From contig NZ_CP102381.1 in NCBI RefSeq assembly GCF_029201445.1, positions 2,232,001 to 2,296,000 on the forward strand: a DNA stretch of 64,000 nucleotides. Direction: 5' to 3'. The translations under genes and the position numbers were made by a program. Numbering within the stretch: position 1 is the first letter of the stretch; each line of letters opens with the position of its first letter. Positions 46,371 to 55,812 of the stretch are shown here, in pieces. This DNA comes from Thiomicrorhabdus lithotrophica. GTDB lineage: Bacteria > Pseudomonadota > Gammaproteobacteria > Thiomicrospirales > Thiomicrospiraceae. The notes beneath the pieces are model-generated. The model searched no databases and had not been told where the DNA came from. It was given only the letters and a program-made list of their open reading frames with translations.

Positions 46371-46670
46371 CTTTTAAATACTCCTTTTAAAATCAGTAGT
46401 GACATTTTAAGCAAAAACCTATCTATAAATAGGTTTTTTTAGTGTAATCTCAAACCAAAATGCACCTTTAGTTGAAACCCTGTCCCAAAATACTCAAGGT
46501 GTTCACAACAAAGTTGATGAACTAAGTTCGGTGATTGAAGGCTTTAGAATTAACCATTCAAGCCTCTTAAAATAAGCCAATGATATTAAAAGGCTACCGA
46601 GTTTTAAAAAAAAGAAATTTATAGTAGACTGATGACTTAATCTATCAACGAAGGTTTAGCAGGTGGTTAT
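46371..46670. other. 300 bp gap holding a chemoreceptor remnant
   Basis: The left part is the upstream region of the TRAP gene. 46444-46575 is a decayed chemoreceptor tail (separate entry). The last 90 bases are the probable promoter region of the H-NOX gene, with TATAGT at about 46622-46627. Confidence 0.55.
46444..46575 (+). pseudogene. C-terminal remnant of a chemoreceptor (MCP)
   Basis: In one frame this stretch reads 43 codons followed by TAA. It includes SNQNAPLVETLSQNTQG and DELSSVIEGFRI, which match the end of the MCP signalling domain (typically [13 protein letters not shown] ... L ... VxxFxI). The intact receptor at 60111-63005 has [17 protein letters not shown] at the same place. 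No start codon, ribosome site or upstream domain is present, so it is a decayed gene end. Confidence 0.65.
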
Positions 46671-47213
46671 ATGAAAGGTATTGTATTCTCAGAGTTTATC
46701 GAACTTGTAGAAGATAAATTTGGCTTTGAGATGGCGGATGACATTATCGAAAAATCAAACCTTCCTTCTGGAGGTGCTTATACCTCGGTAGGCACATATG
46801 ACCATCACGAACTACTCGAGTTAGTCACTCATCTAAGTCAAGAAACCGGAATCCCTGTTGAAGACTTAGTCAAAGTGTTTGGTGAACATCTATTAGTTCG
46901 CTTTGCAGAAGGTTATCCTATGTTCTTTGAATCGGTAACCACCTGTTTCGAATTTTTAGACTCCATTGAAAACAAGGTGCATGTTGAAGTTAAAAAACTT
47001 TACCCAGAAGCTGAACTTCCAACCTTTGATTCTCAAATTGAATCTGAACAAAAAATGACTCTAATTTATACATCCAAGCGTCCGTTTTCTGCACTAGCCT
47101 ACGGTTTAATCAAGGGTGCATCTACCTACTTTAATGAACAAATTGAAATTGAAATGGAAGATAAGTCTACACCTGAACAAACCAAAGTTATCTTTTCGTT
47201 AGTGAAACTTTAA
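46671..47213 (+). CDS. H-NOX heme nitric-oxide sensor
   Basis: A 180-residue stand-alone H-NOX (HNOB) domain. The N-terminal MKGIVFSEFIELVEDKFG is the family opening. The proximal heme ligand aligns with His104 (KVHVEVKKLY), and the heme-propionate motif Tyr-x-Ser-x-Arg is YTSKR at 133-137. No distal-pocket Tyr typical of oxygen-binding forms is evident, so NO sensing is expected. A hybrid histidine kinase starts 18 bases downstream, the standard partner. Bacterial H-NOX/kinase pairs control c-di-GMP, biofilm or quorum responses; several c-di-GMP genes lie in this window. Confidence 0.92.
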   Translation: MKGIVFSEFIELVEDKFGFEMADDIIEKSNLPSGGAYTSVGTYDHHELLELVTHLSQETGIPVEDLVKVFGEHLLVRFAEGYPMFFESVTTCFEFLDSIENKVHVEVKKLYPEAELPTFDSQIESEQKMTLIYTSKRPFSALAYGLIKGASTYFNEQIEIEMEDKSTPEQTKVIFSLVKL

Positions 47214-47231
47214 CTAAAGCGCTTCTAGTAA

Positions 47232-48551
47232 ATGACTACAAATCCTTATGAAAAAAGATTTTTTCGCGAACGCCAAGCTAGAAAACAAGCTGAGCAAATT
47301 CTTGAAAGTAAATCTCTAGAGCTGTATGAAAGCAACCAAGCTTTAAAACTTTTAGCAGAAAATCTAGAATTACAAGTTATCAAACGTACAGCAGAAGCTG
47401 AAAAAGAAAAGCATAAAGCCATTGCTCTCAGTAAAGCCAAATCTGAATTTGTAGCGACTATGAGTCATGAAATTCGCACACCTATTAACGGTATTATTGG
47501 CGCTTTAAACCTATTAGAATCAGAAGTCATTTCTGGCGAGTGTAAAAAACTTCTCTCAATCGCCGACCAATCTGCCAATGTACTTCTTCATATCATCAAT
47601 GACATTTTAGATTTTTCTAAAATTGAAGCCGGTCAAATGGATGTGGAGAGCATACCCTTTGATTTGAAACGGCTTTGTCAAAACTCTCTTCTTGCGTTTG
47701 ATAAAATTTGTAGCCAAAAAGACATTAAGCTCAGTTTAGATTGGGATGATGCCATCAATCAATGGCAACTAGGTGACCCTTACAGGATTACCCAAGTGGT
47801 AAACAACTTTCTTAGCAATGCGACTAAATTCACAGAACATGGCAAAGTTTCACTTAAAACGGAATTGCTAGATAATTCCATTAAAATCACTGTCATTGAT
47901 ACTGGAATAGGTATTTCTCCACAAGGGCTTTCCAAACTGTTCATTGATTTCTCTCAAGTCGATGCTTCTACTACTAGACAGTTTGGTGGAACAGGCCTTG
48001 GTTTAGCCATTTCAATGAAACTTAGTGAATTGATGGGTGGAAATGTTGGCGTAGACAGCGAAGAGAATCAAGGTTCAGAGTTTTGGATTTCGTTACCAAA
48101 TAGAGAAACTGAAGCTCAGCAAGCGAACTCTGTTAAAAAAGGGATTGCTGAATTAAAAGCGCAAAGTAGTCGAATTTTATTGGTCGATGACAATCTTGTT
48201 AATCGTCAAATTGGCCTGAAGATTTTAGAAAAGCTGGGGCATAGCGTTACATTAGCCGAAAATGGTGAGCAAGCTGTGTCGATTATTAAAGAGAACCATA
48301 TTGATAATCAAGCACCGTTTGATTTAGTATTAATGGATTGCCAAATGCCTGAGATGGATGGATTTGATGCAACGAAGTCTATCCGAAAGTTACAGATAAC
48401 CACGCCAATCATTGCCTTAACGGCCAACACTTCTAATGAAGATAAGCAGCGCGCGTTTGATTGCGGAATGACCGACTTTCTAAGCAAGCCTTTCAAAGTA
48501 GATGAAATTCAAGAAATCATTAAATCTTATCAAAGACCTTTACACGGCTGA
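47232..48551 (+). CDS. hybrid histidine kinase partnered with H-NOX
   Basis: A 439-residue cytoplasmic sensor kinase without membrane segments. An N-terminal coiled coil (about residues 5-65, [18 protein letters not shown]) leads to the HisKA dimerisation helix with phospho-acceptor His79 ([15 protein letters not shown]). The ATPase domain has N-box [13 protein letters not shown]1 [10 protein letters not shown] and G2 [11 protein letters not shown]. The C-terminal receiver (about 315-435) has phospho-acceptor Asp369 ([11 protein letters not shown]) and Lys in LSKPFK. With no sensing domain of its own, it most likely takes its signal from the upstream H-NOX protein. The output regulator is not encoded here. 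Confidence 0.93.
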   Translation: MTTNPYEKRFFRERQARKQAEQILESKSLELYESNQALKLLAENLELQVIKRTAEAEKEKHKAIALSKAKSEFVATMSHEIRTPINGIIGALNLLESEVISGECKKLLSIADQSANVLLHIINDILDFSKIEAGQMDVESIPFDLKRLCQNSLLAFDKICSQKDIKLSLDWDDAINQWQLGDPYRITQVVNNFLSNATKFTEHGKVSLKTELLDNSIKITVIDTGIGISPQGLSKLFIDFSQVDASTTRQFGGTGLGLAISMKLSELMGGNVGVDSEENQGSEFWISLPNRETEAQQANSVKKGIAELKAQSSRILLVDDNLVNRQIGLKILEKLGHSVTLAENGEQAVSIIKENHIDNQAPFDLVLMDCQMPEMDGFDATKSIRKLQITTPIIALTANTSNEDKQRAFDCGMTDFLSKPFKVDEIQEIIKSYQRPLHG

Positions 48552-48615
48552 ATCCCGAAAAAGGTTCCATTGAAGCTATAAAAATGGCCAAAACTCTCTC
48601 GTACAAAACTCTCAA

Positions 48616-48655
48616 ACAAAAAAGCCAGCGCATATTTCTATCCGCTGGCTTAATC
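48616..48655 (-). terminator. terminator of the DnaJ-family gene
   Basis: The stem AGCCAGCG/CGCTGGCT (48623-48630 and 48643-48650) has a T-run on the minus strand (plus-strand A-run 48618-48623), about 40 bases past the stop of the minus-strand gene. It may also stop the convergent kinase transcript, though the plus-side T-run is short. Confidence 0.82.
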
Positions 48656-48690
48656 AAACAACACTTATAAGTAAGCGTTAAACCCTTTCT

Positions 48691-49590
48691 CTAAAAATCT
48701 GCTCTTGGGTTAAAAGGCATCTGCTCTGCCATTTTTTCATATAACGCTTTATCTTCATCTGTAGCAGCTGGCGGGGTATGAATTTCTACAATCACATACT
48801 GATTACCAGGGGTTGTGCCTAAACCACGACCTTTAATTCGCATCTTAGAACCTGACTGTGTGCCCGCTGCAATAGCCATTTTAACCTTACCTTTTAAAGT
48901 AGGAATTTCTACCTTTGCACCTAGAGCTGCTTCCCAAGGAGTGACCGGAAGATTTAAATAAACGTCTTTACCTTCAATCGTGTAATACGGGTGCTTTTCA
49001 AGATTCACTTGAATAATCACATCCCCATTCGGCCCACCATTGAAACCTGTAAAACCTTTACCTTTAACTCGAATCTTCTGTTCTTGTGTCACACCAGCAG
49101 GGATACGCACTTTGATTGGTGTCGTATCGTAAGAGTAACTATTAGAGTGTGGGTTACCTGTTTGAACATTGATGGTTCTTTCAGTTCCTTCAACCGCTTC
49201 GGTTAATGAGACCATGACCTTAACGGTTTGGTCTTCACCTTTTTGTGGACGAGCTTGTTGCTGGCTAAACCCACCATGACCTCCACCAAAGCCACCGCCA
49301 AACATATCACCAAAAATATCGCCAAAGTCTGCGGCATTGCCTTGGAAGCCACCGCCACCAAAACCACCAGCACCACGCTGTTCATAATCAGAACCAAACT
49401 GATCGTACATAGAACGTTTTTCGGCATCACTCAATGTTTCGTAAGCTTCACTAATTTCTTTAAACTTAGCCTCATCACCTGTTGGTTTATCTGGGTGATA
49501 TTTAGCCGCCATTTTGCGATAAGCTTTTTTAATTTCAGCATCACTCGCACTGCGAGAAATACCTAAAACCGCATAATAATCTTTACTCAT
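48691..49590 (-). CDS. cbpA: CbpA-type DnaJ co-chaperone
   Basis: A 299-residue type II J-protein that stimulates Hsp70. The J-domain (residues 4-67) has the His-Pro-Asp motif in KYHPDKP. A Gly/Phe-rich linker ([20 protein letters not shown], about 75-110) follows, and the two C-terminal substrate-binding domains start near [13 protein letters not shown]. The zinc-finger of true DnaJ is absent, so it is of the CbpA class. A heat-shock-type promoter candidate lies upstream. DNA binding, as in E. coli CbpA, is possible but not shown by the sequence. Confidence 0.92.
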   Translation of the reverse strand: MSKDYYAVLGISRSASDAEIKKAYRKMAAKYHPDKPTGDEAKFKEISEAYETLSDAEKRSMYDQFGSDYEQRGAGGFGGGGFQGNAADFGDIFGDMFGGGFGGGHGGFSQQQARPQKGEDQTVKVMVSLTEAVEGTERTINVQTGNPHSNSYSYDTTPIKVRIPAGVTQEQKIRVKGKGFTGFNGGPNGDVIIQVNLEKHPYYTIEGKDVYLNLPVTPWEAALGAKVEIPTLKGKVKMAIAAGTQSGSKMRIKGRGLGTTPGNQYVIVEIHTPPAATDEDKALYEKMAEQMPFNPRADF

Positions 49591-49628
49591 AACTTTATGT
49601 CTTTCTCTACATTCTTTAATTGGCTATT

Positions 49629-49657
49629 AAATAAGGCCAAAACATTCTTTTTTCAAG
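49629..49657 (-). promoter_or_regulatory. candidate sigma32 (heat-shock) promoter
   Basis: On the minus strand CTTGAAA (49651-49657) and CCTTATTT (49629-49636) are 14 bases apart, close to the sigma32 pattern CTTGAAA / CCCCATNT with its usual 13-17 spacer. It lies about 40 bases upstream of the DnaJ-family start. The -10 part is imperfect. Confidence 0.4.
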
Positions 49658-49818
49658 GCTTAACATCATAATTTTTACTATTCTACCCTATGCTTACAAG
49701 ATAGGTATGGTCATAGCTACTTCCAATGCATAAACAAATAGATAGGCTCACAAAAAAGGCCTGGAATTTTTGCAAATCACCAGGCCTGTAAGTTATTTAG
49801 ATTTAAACTTAAAAAATA

Positions 49819-51957
49819 TTAAAAATCTAAACGTGCTTTCAGTTGAACATTACGTCCTGTATTTAACGTTAGACCTTTGTAGGTATTTAAAAAGTCTACA
49901 TAGGCTGTATCAAACACATTATTAACCGATGCCGCTAAATACAAGTTTTGCTTATCCAATTTCACTTTAGCTTGGTAGCCTAAGTTCCACAACGCATACG
50001 CATCAGTTGATGCGGTGCCAAACGGCTTATCATCAAACTGCGAGAAAGGTTCATACAAGCCAGCGGCATTTTTACTATCAACCAACTTCACACCTACCGT
50101 GATCTTTTGGCTTTGTAACCCTGCAAAGTCCTGAGGCTGATAATGCACATTGATTCGTGCATTATTGGCAGGCATTAGAGGTAACGCTTGATTATTGCCT
50201 GTATCACGCCCTTCAATTAATTCTAATGCCAAATCAGATGACCAGGCCTGGTTAAATTGATGATTCACACTAAATTCAAAACCATTAATCACCGCATCAG
50301 TTTGTTGTGCTTTCATTACAGGAATCGTAGCACCCGACTCACTTGTAGTCGTTTCAATCGTCACACCATCGGCTTCAAACTGGTTAGCTAAATAGATATA
50401 GTTATCTACCCAGTTTTGATAAACCGTCGCCACCATTTGCGTTTTAGGCGCTTGCCACCTTAATGATAAATCGGTATTTAAAGAGGTTTCGGCTTTTAAG
50501 TCCGGATTTCCCTCTTGAAACGCTTGAACACCGCCATGTTCTCCGCCTGCATACAGTTCAAAAATACTCGGTGCACGAAAACCACTGGCTAAGTTTGCGG
50601 CCACACTCCAATTTGAATCAATACGGTAAGTCGAGCCTAAAGAACCACTAAAGACGTCAAAACTGCGACTATTGTTAGTTCCATCAAAAATACCTTCATC
50701 CACAAATTGCTTGTTAATCCCGTCTAGTGGCGCTGAAACTTCATGCCAGTCATAACGAGCACCAACTTGAATTAACCATTTATCATAATCGGCTTCTTCA
50801 AATACATACACCGCTCGCTTGCTCTCTTTAGCCGAAGGGGTTAGCTCACCCGAGCGAAGTACCTGTTCTTTTTCAGACAACTCAAAACCAACCTCACCCT
50901 GAAAGTCACCCATATTAGGATGCTCTATCGCTAATTTCAAATCATCACGTTTTACTAATAAATCTAAATAATGCTCAGTACCCTTGTCTTCTGACATGGT
51001 TTCGTAAGGTAGATCATGTGAGGCTTCACGGCCATTACGCGTATGGGTATAACTTGGCTTAACAACCCAGTCATTATCCAAATAGAATTCCGCTTTTAGT
51101 TGGGTTTCATCGTTTTGTAACTTTTGCCCGGCAGCTAAAGGCTCTCTAGCGTTGTCGATACCCAAATAGTTTTGCTTAGAAACCCATTGCGTGTGGCGTA
51201 ACTCAATCTTACCCCAATCTTGTTGATAACCAATCCCGATATTCGCAGAGCGGTTTTCAAAATTCGTAAATGGCACTTCACCCACAAACAAAGGACGATC
51301 ATCGCCAGGAACTGTACCTGGTGCAGTTGACGCATTTGGTACAGTAAAGTTATCCGCCGAACGGTTTGAAACGCCCGCCTGAATCGCAAACTCTTTAGAG
51401 CCAGCGCCTACTTTTGCTCCAAACATTTTCTCTTGGTTATTCGTGTTATATTCGGTTGCCAGCTCACCCGACACGGCTTTTCCGTAAGGCAACTCCGCCT
51501 GAATAACATTCACAATTCCACCCATTGCCTCTGCACCATACAGCACACTTTGTGGGCCACGAATCACTTCAATACGTTCTGCAAGGTAAGGATCAACATT
51601 CGGTAGGTGTCTTGTGCCGTAAGCTTGATAATCAGTCGACTGACCATTCGACAACACTTTCACTCGGTTTCCTGTCATACCACGCACTACCGGCTTACCA
51701 GACTGGGTACCTGCCGACTGATTGTTGACCCCTGGAATGCCATCCAGCATTTGCCCTAAAGAACCACTTTCAGAGGCAATTTTGTCACGGCCTGTAACAA
51801 CATTAATTTGCGAAGGTACTTCAAATATTTCATGGTCATGAATAGGTGAAGCTGAGACAGTGACCGATTGTAGAGTAGATTCAGCCACATCCTGTGCAAA
51901 CACAGGCAGTGACCCTGTGGCACAACAAAGTGCCAAAGTCATTTTGGATAATTTCAT
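49819..51957 (-). CDS. TonB-dependent outer-membrane receptor
   Basis: A 712-residue receptor. I use the ATG at 51957 (ribosome site AGGA; signal peptide MKLSKMTLALCCATGSLPVFA), not 52005. A TonB-box-like LQSVTVSASP follows the signal. The plug domain (about residues 45-160) has LDGIPGVNNQSAG, KPVVRGMTGNRVKVL and IEVIRGPQSVLYGAEAMGGIVNVI. The 22-strand barrel ends in NVQLKARLDF. The His/Asp stretch HDHEIF near the N-terminus and the small His-containing gene upstream suggest a metal (for example zinc or copper) rather than a siderophore, by analogy with ZnuD-like receptors. A palindrome copy is in frame at 50241-50252. Confidence 0.9.
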   Translation of the reverse strand: MKLSKMTLALCCATGSLPVFAQDVAESTLQSVTVSASPIHDHEIFEVPSQINVVTGRDKIASESGSLGQMLDGIPGVNNQSAGTQSGKPVVRGMTGNRVKVLSNGQSTDYQAYGTRHLPNVDPYLAERIEVIRGPQSVLYGAEAMGGIVNVIQAELPYGKAVSGELATEYNTNNQEKMFGAKVGAGSKEFAIQAGVSNRSADNFTVPNASTAPGTVPGDDRPLFVGEVPFTNFENRSANIGIGYQQDWGKIELRHTQWVSKQNYLGIDNAREPLAAGQKLQNDETQLKAEFYLDNDWVVKPSYTHTRNGREASHDLPYETMSEDKGTEHYLDLLVKRDDLKLAIEHPNMGDFQGEVGFELSEKEQVLRSGELTPSAKESKRAVYVFEEADYDKWLIQVGARYDWHEVSAPLDGINKQFVDEGIFDGTNNSRSFDVFSGSLGSTYRIDSNWSVAANLASGFRAPSIFELYAGGEHGGVQAFQEGNPDLKAETSLNTDLSLRWQAPKTQMVATVYQNWVDNYIYLANQFEADGVTIETTTSESGATIPVMKAQQTDAVINGFEFSVNHQFNQAWSSDLALELIEGRDTGNNQALPLMPANNARINVHYQPQDFAGLQSQKITVGVKLVDSKNAAGLYEPFSQFDDKPFGTASTDAYALWNLGYQAKVKLDKQNLYLAASVNNVFDTAYVDFLNTYKGLTLNTGRNVQLKARLDF
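50241..50252. repeat. ACCAGGCCTGGT palindrome inside the receptor gene
   Basis: Perfect copy; on the coding strand it reads AAC-CAG-GCC-TGG-TCA (Asn-Gln-Ala-Trp-Ser). Confidence 0.92.
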
Positions 51958-52028
51958 ATTAGTTCCTAAATTGTAATGCAAAACATAGCATGCAACAGTG
52001 CACACTGTATTTATCTAAAAGCAAACAA

Positions 52029-52340
52029 CTAGGCGACAGGCGGTGCTCGTCCCAAAAAAACGGGAATGTAAGGTGATTCAAACACAGAGTGCACTTGAAT
52101 CGACTGAGGAATAAGAGGTGCTGGGCTAGCAAGGTTAGGTATGAAGTTGGCAGGTGAATCTAATGGTTGACCCAGGTTATCAAAAACATCACAACTTGCT
52201 TCATGCTCATGAAAAGGGTGAATCTCAGCATGCAACAAACCTGCCGTTTGTGAAAACACAAACAGTAAGATTAAACCACTGATAAAACGACTAAGTTGGT
52301 TAGGCTTTAGTAAGTTGTCGAATTGAGCCAATTTTTTCAC
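52029..52340 (-). CDS. small exported His-containing protein linked to a TonB receptor
   Basis: A 103-residue protein starting at GTG (52340), with a membrane/signal segment (about residues 18-38, FISGLILLFVFSQTAGLLHA). A short metal-ligand-rich motif (EIHPFHEHEASCDVFD) and a proline-rich tail follow. Short proteins with this layout, some annotated DUF2946, precede metal-linked TonB receptors in many proteobacteria. The receptor gene starts 71 bases downstream on the same strand. It may be a periplasmic metal-binding or membrane accessory factor; that is inferred from layout and position. Confidence 0.7.
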   Translation of the reverse strand: MKKLAQFDNLLKPNQLSRFISGLILLFVFSQTAGLLHAEIHPFHEHEASCDVFDNLGQPLDSPANFIPNLASPAPLIPQSIQVHSVFESPYIPVFLGRAPPVA

Positions 52341-52413
52341 AGAATAAACAGTTATCTAAATGAATGAGTTTGTTATTAATTAAATATTTTATAGTGAACA
52401 ATAAAGTAATTTT

Positions 52414-52429
52414 ATTATAAAAATATAAT
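52414..52429. promoter_or_regulatory. AT-rich inverted repeat upstream of the receptor operon
   Basis: The arms ATTATA (52414-52419) and TATAAT (52424-52429) are separated by four A residues, about 75 bases upstream of the GTG start. It could be a metal-regulator operator, but such AT-rich dyads arise easily, so support is weak. Confidence 0.25.
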
Positions 52430-52479
52430 ACTACAAGGATTCTTAACATTAATTTTTAATGATTCATTTTCTTGGTATG

Positions 52480-52491
52480 ACCAGGCCTGGT
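52480..52491. repeat. ACCAGGCCTGGT palindrome between receptor operon and pgm
   Basis: Perfect copy in a divergent intergenic gap, 105 bases before the pgm start. Confidence 0.92.
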
Positions 52492-52595
52492 CAAACTCGA
52501 TTTCACATTATTTTTTTATTTAAACTTCTTCAAAGCCTTACAAAAAACACGTAATATAACCTCACAAACATTCAAACCACTAAAGTGAGAACCGC

Positions 52596-54236
52596 ATGGC
52601 AAACTCTCCGTACGCTGGTAAAAAAGCACCCTACACTCTTTTAGAAAACATCCCCCTACTCATGGCGGATTATTACAATCTAACGCCTGATGCAAATAAT
52701 CCAGATCAAGCGGTAAGTTTTGGTACCAGTGGTCACCGTGGTTGTTCCAGTAAGACCACCTTCAACGAAGATCATATTGCTGCTATTTGCCAGGCCATTG
52801 TAGAGTACCGTTACTTACAAAACACAGTTGGCCCAATGTACATTGGTATGGATACGCATGCCCTTTCAGAGGCTGCTCATGCCACGGCTATTGAAGTGTT
52901 TGCCGCCAATAAAGTAAATGTCATTATTCAATCTAATGGTCGTTATACACCTACACCAGTAGTTTCCAATGCAATACTAACGTACAACGAAGGGCGCCAA
53001 GGTGGACTAGCCGATGGGGTGATTATTACTCCATCTCACAACCCGCCACAAGATGGTGGTTTTAAATACAATCCACCAACGGGTGGTCCGGCGGATAGTG
53101 AAGCCACTAACTGGATTCAAGATCGTGCTAACGCCATGATTATGGATGGCTTAAAAGAGGTTAAACGTATCGCTTTCACAGAAGCGATGGCTTCTGAGTT
53201 TGTCAGCCCGACTGACTTGATTACCCCTTATGTCGAAAACCTGGATAAAGTTGTCAATATGCAGGCCATTAAAGAAGCTAATCTTAAGCTCGCTATTGAT
53301 CCAATGGGTGGTGCAGCCGTTGATTTTTGGCAGCCGATTGCTGATTATTACGGACTAAATTTAGAAATTATTAACCCGCAAGTGGACCCAACATTCTCAT
53401 TTATGCATGTCGATAAAGATGGAAAAATCCGCATGGATTGTTCATCGCCATACGCGATGGCTGGCCTGATTGATTTAAAAGACAATTACGATTTAGCTTT
53501 TGGTAATGACCCAGATGTTGATCGTCACGGCATTGTCACTAAATCGGTTGGTTTAATGAACCCCAATCACTATTTAGCCGTGGTCATTCAATATTTATTT
53601 AGCCACCGCCCTAACTGGCCAAAAAATGCTGCTGTGGGTAAAACGTTAGTTTCTAGCTCAATGATTGATCGAGTTTCCGATGCAATGAATCTGAACCTAA
53701 GCGAAGTGCCCGTTGGTTTTAAATGGTTTGTGGATGGCTTGCAGACAGGTGAGTTTGGCTTTGGTGGCGAAGAGTCTGCTGGGGCTTCTTTCTTACGATT
53801 TGACGGTGGGCCTTGGAGCACAGACAAAGATGGCATTATCTTGAATTTACTTGCGGCAGAAATTACTGCGGTAACAGGAAAAGACCCTGGCGTGTTATAC
53901 CAAGAGTTGACAGAAAAGTATGGCAATCCAATTTACAGCCGAATTGACGCCCCTGCAAATCGCGAAGAGAAAGCCATTTTAAGCAACCTATCTCAAGATA
54001 TGGTTAAAGCAGACACCTTAGCAGGCGAAACCATTACTACAAAGCTAACTCATGCTCCAGGTAATGGCGCTGCCATAGGCGGGCTAAAAATCACCACAGA
54101 AAACGGTTGGTTTGCAGCTCGTCCATCTGGAACAGAAGATATCTATAAAATTTATGCCGAAAGCTTTAAAGGTCAAGAACACTTAGATGCCATTTTAGAA
54201 GAAGCTAAAGCCATTGTTTCTGCTGCTTTAAAGTAA
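52596..54236 (+). CDS. pgm: phosphoglucomutase (alpha-D-glucose-specific)
   Basis: Interconverts glucose-1-phosphate and glucose-6-phosphate for glycogen and envelope-sugar metabolism. The 546-residue protein of the alpha-D-phosphohexomutase family has the opening [10 protein letters not shown], the phosphoserine loop [17 protein letters not shown], the metal loop [10 protein letters not shown], the sugar loop [12 protein letters not shown] and the phosphate-binding [16 protein letters not shown]. Length and sequence match the E. coli Pgm group. A patatin-like gene starts 42 bases downstream and is probably cotranscribed. Confidence 0.96.
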   Translation: MANSPYAGKKAPYTLLENIPLLMADYYNLTPDANNPDQAVSFGTSGHRGCSSKTTFNEDHIAAICQAIVEYRYLQNTVGPMYIGMDTHALSEAAHATAIEVFAANKVNVIIQSNGRYTPTPVVSNAILTYNEGRQGGLADGVIITPSHNPPQDGGFKYNPPTGGPADSEATNWIQDRANAMIMDGLKEVKRIAFTEAMASEFVSPTDLITPYVENLDKVVNMQAIKEANLKLAIDPMGGAAVDFWQPIADYYGLNLEIINPQVDPTFSFMHVDKDGKIRMDCSSPYAMAGLIDLKDNYDLAFGNDPDVDRHGIVTKSVGLMNPNHYLAVVIQYLFSHRPNWPKNAAVGKTLVSSSMIDRVSDAMNLNLSEVPVGFKWFVDGLQTGEFGFGGEESAGASFLRFDGGPWSTDKDGIILNLLAAEITAVTGKDPGVLYQELTEKYGNPIYSRIDAPANREEKAILSNLSQDMVKADTLAGETITTKLTHAPGNGAAIGGLKITTENGWFAARPSGTEDIYKIYAESFKGQEHLDAILEEAKAIVSAALK

Positions 54237-54278
54237 TAACACCCTACGAGGGGATATAAAGGCCTGGTAAGTAATCCA

Positions 54279-55199
54279 ATGACATCACCTAATCAACCTA
54301 AAACAGAATCTAAAACCGTTTCTTTAATCTTGGGAAGCGGTGGTGCCCGTGGTTTAGCCCATATAGGGGTTATTCGTTGGCTAGAAGAACATAACTACCA
54401 AATTAATTTTATCTCTGGTAGCTCTATGGGAGCCTTAATTGGTGGTGTGTATGCTACGGGTAAACTGAATGAGTTTGAAAAATGGTTTAAAAAACTCAGC
54501 AGCACGGACATTCTTAGCCTTACCGATATTGCCTGGGATAGAAGCGGACTAATTAAAGGTGACAAACTCTTTAGTCAATTAAAAAGCCTCATTGGTAGCC
54601 CTGATATTGAAGATCTTCCTATCGCTTTTACAGCCGTGGCCACAGACATAGAAAATGAAAAAGAAGTTTGGCTACAAAAAGGTTCTCTTTTGCAAGCCAT
54701 TCGTGCCTCCATTGCCCTGCCTATGATTTTTACCCCCCTTCATCAAAACGGACTCACGTTGATTGATGGCGGTGTTTTAAATCCTGTACCCATCGCCCCA
54801 ACTTTTAATCAAACAAATGATTTAACCATCGCAGTAAACTTAGGGGGTAAACCCCAAGCAACGGAAGCTCAAATTTTAACGACCTCGTCAGAAGAGAATG
54901 AGGATTCTTGGTTGAATAATGCATCAGAACTGTTTGACTCTCTTATCTCTCGTTTTAGGGACAAGGATCAAAAAACAGCACCTTTTAACTGGGATATGTA
55001 CGATATTAGCAACAAAGCTTTTGACAGCATGCAAAGCAGTATTGCACGCCAAAAACTAGCAGCCTATCCACCAGATATTGTTTTAGAAATACCACGTAAT
55101 GCATGTGGCATGCTGGAATTCACCAAAATTAAGGAGATGATTGACTTAGGCTATCAAACAGCTGAAAACACTCTCGGATCACTTGAAAAATCAAATTAG
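54279..55199 (+). CDS. patatin-like phospholipase (RssA type)
   Basis: A 306-residue serine hydrolase. The oxyanion loop GSGGARGLAHIGVI (residues 18-31), nucleophile motif Gly-Ser-Ser-Met-Gly (GSSMGALIGG) and catalytic Asp in DGGVLNPVP complete the Ser-Asp dyad of the patatin family. The size fits cytoplasmic RssA/YchK proteins; no signal peptide is visible. A partial AGGCCTGGT palindrome precedes its start (54260-54268). Lipid acyl hydrolysis is inferred from the family. Confidence 0.92.
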   Translation: MTSPNQPKTESKTVSLILGSGGARGLAHIGVIRWLEEHNYQINFISGSSMGALIGGVYATGKLNEFEKWFKKLSSTDILSLTDIAWDRSGLIKGDKLFSQLKSLIGSPDIEDLPIAFTAVATDIENEKEVWLQKGSLLQAIRASIALPMIFTPLHQNGLTLIDGGVLNPVPIAPTFNQTNDLTIAVNLGGKPQATEAQILTTSSEENEDSWLNNASELFDSLISRFRDKDQKTAPFNWDMYDISNKAFDSMQSSIARQKLAAYPPDIVLEIPRNACGMLEFTKIKEMIDLGYQTAENTLGSLEKSN

Positions 55200-55263
55200 C
55201 CTAAAACTAACTAATTTTTAAGTAACTGGTTCAACTCTTCAGGCGTTATTACTGAACTTGAAT

Positions 55264-55503
55264 TCACACGGCCTGATCAAGTCTATTGGCACGACGATCT
55301 CGGCCTTTGCGACGATCTACACCAAGCCTTGGTTTGATTAATGAAGTAATCCAAGAACGAATCGAACGTAGTGCCCAAGCAGAATCACGAACATCATCTC
55401 TACGTTCACTTTCCACACGACGTTCAGGTGCTCGATTCACCATTTCGGAGGATTCTCTTTTTTGTTCGCCCTTATAGTCTTTAAGATTATTGTTTTCTTG
55501 CAT
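55264..55503 (-). CDS. small arginine-rich protein of unknown function
   Basis: A 79-residue charged protein with clusters of the RR-x-RR type (ERRVESERRDD, VDRRKGRDRRANR) and a short amphipathic stretch between them (ALRSIRSWITSLIKP). Such clusters recur in small proteins near c-di-GMP genes, but I do not recognise a family. No ribosome site is obvious at the ATG. Past the stop, another frame reads SSSVITPEELNQLLKN and then a stop at 55211, which looks like a protein tail, so a frameshift near 55265-55290 is possible. Existence of the gene is likely; its exact end is not. Confidence 0.5.
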   Translation of the reverse strand: MQENNNLKDYKGEQKRESSEMVNRAPERRVESERRDDVRDSAWALRSIRSWITSLIKPRLGVDRRKGRDRRANRLDQAV

Positions 55504-55812
55504 AAAAAACCATTAATTTGAAGCTCTGTTTTGTCATTAAACCAAATCTCTTGGTTGTTAGTAAATAAGCTGTTGTACGTATAAAACAGACTTCAAAATA
55601 CTGCTCAACCCTATGATTTTAAAGGTTTTTATTAAACCCTCTTCCACTTCGCAAATACTTTCAATTTAACTTCATACATAACGAACCCTCAACTTAGTGA
55701 GTAAAAATTTTATTCGTATAGCAATTAGCAATCAAATCACTCCTTGCATTCAACTGTAAAACTCTTGAAAATAGCGCCATTGCTCTCTCTCAAATTATTT
55801 AAAGGATTTTTC
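55504..55812. other. 309 bp intergenic region upstream of efpL
   Basis: AT-rich divergent promoter region with no further gene or terminator that I can support. Confidence 0.5.
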
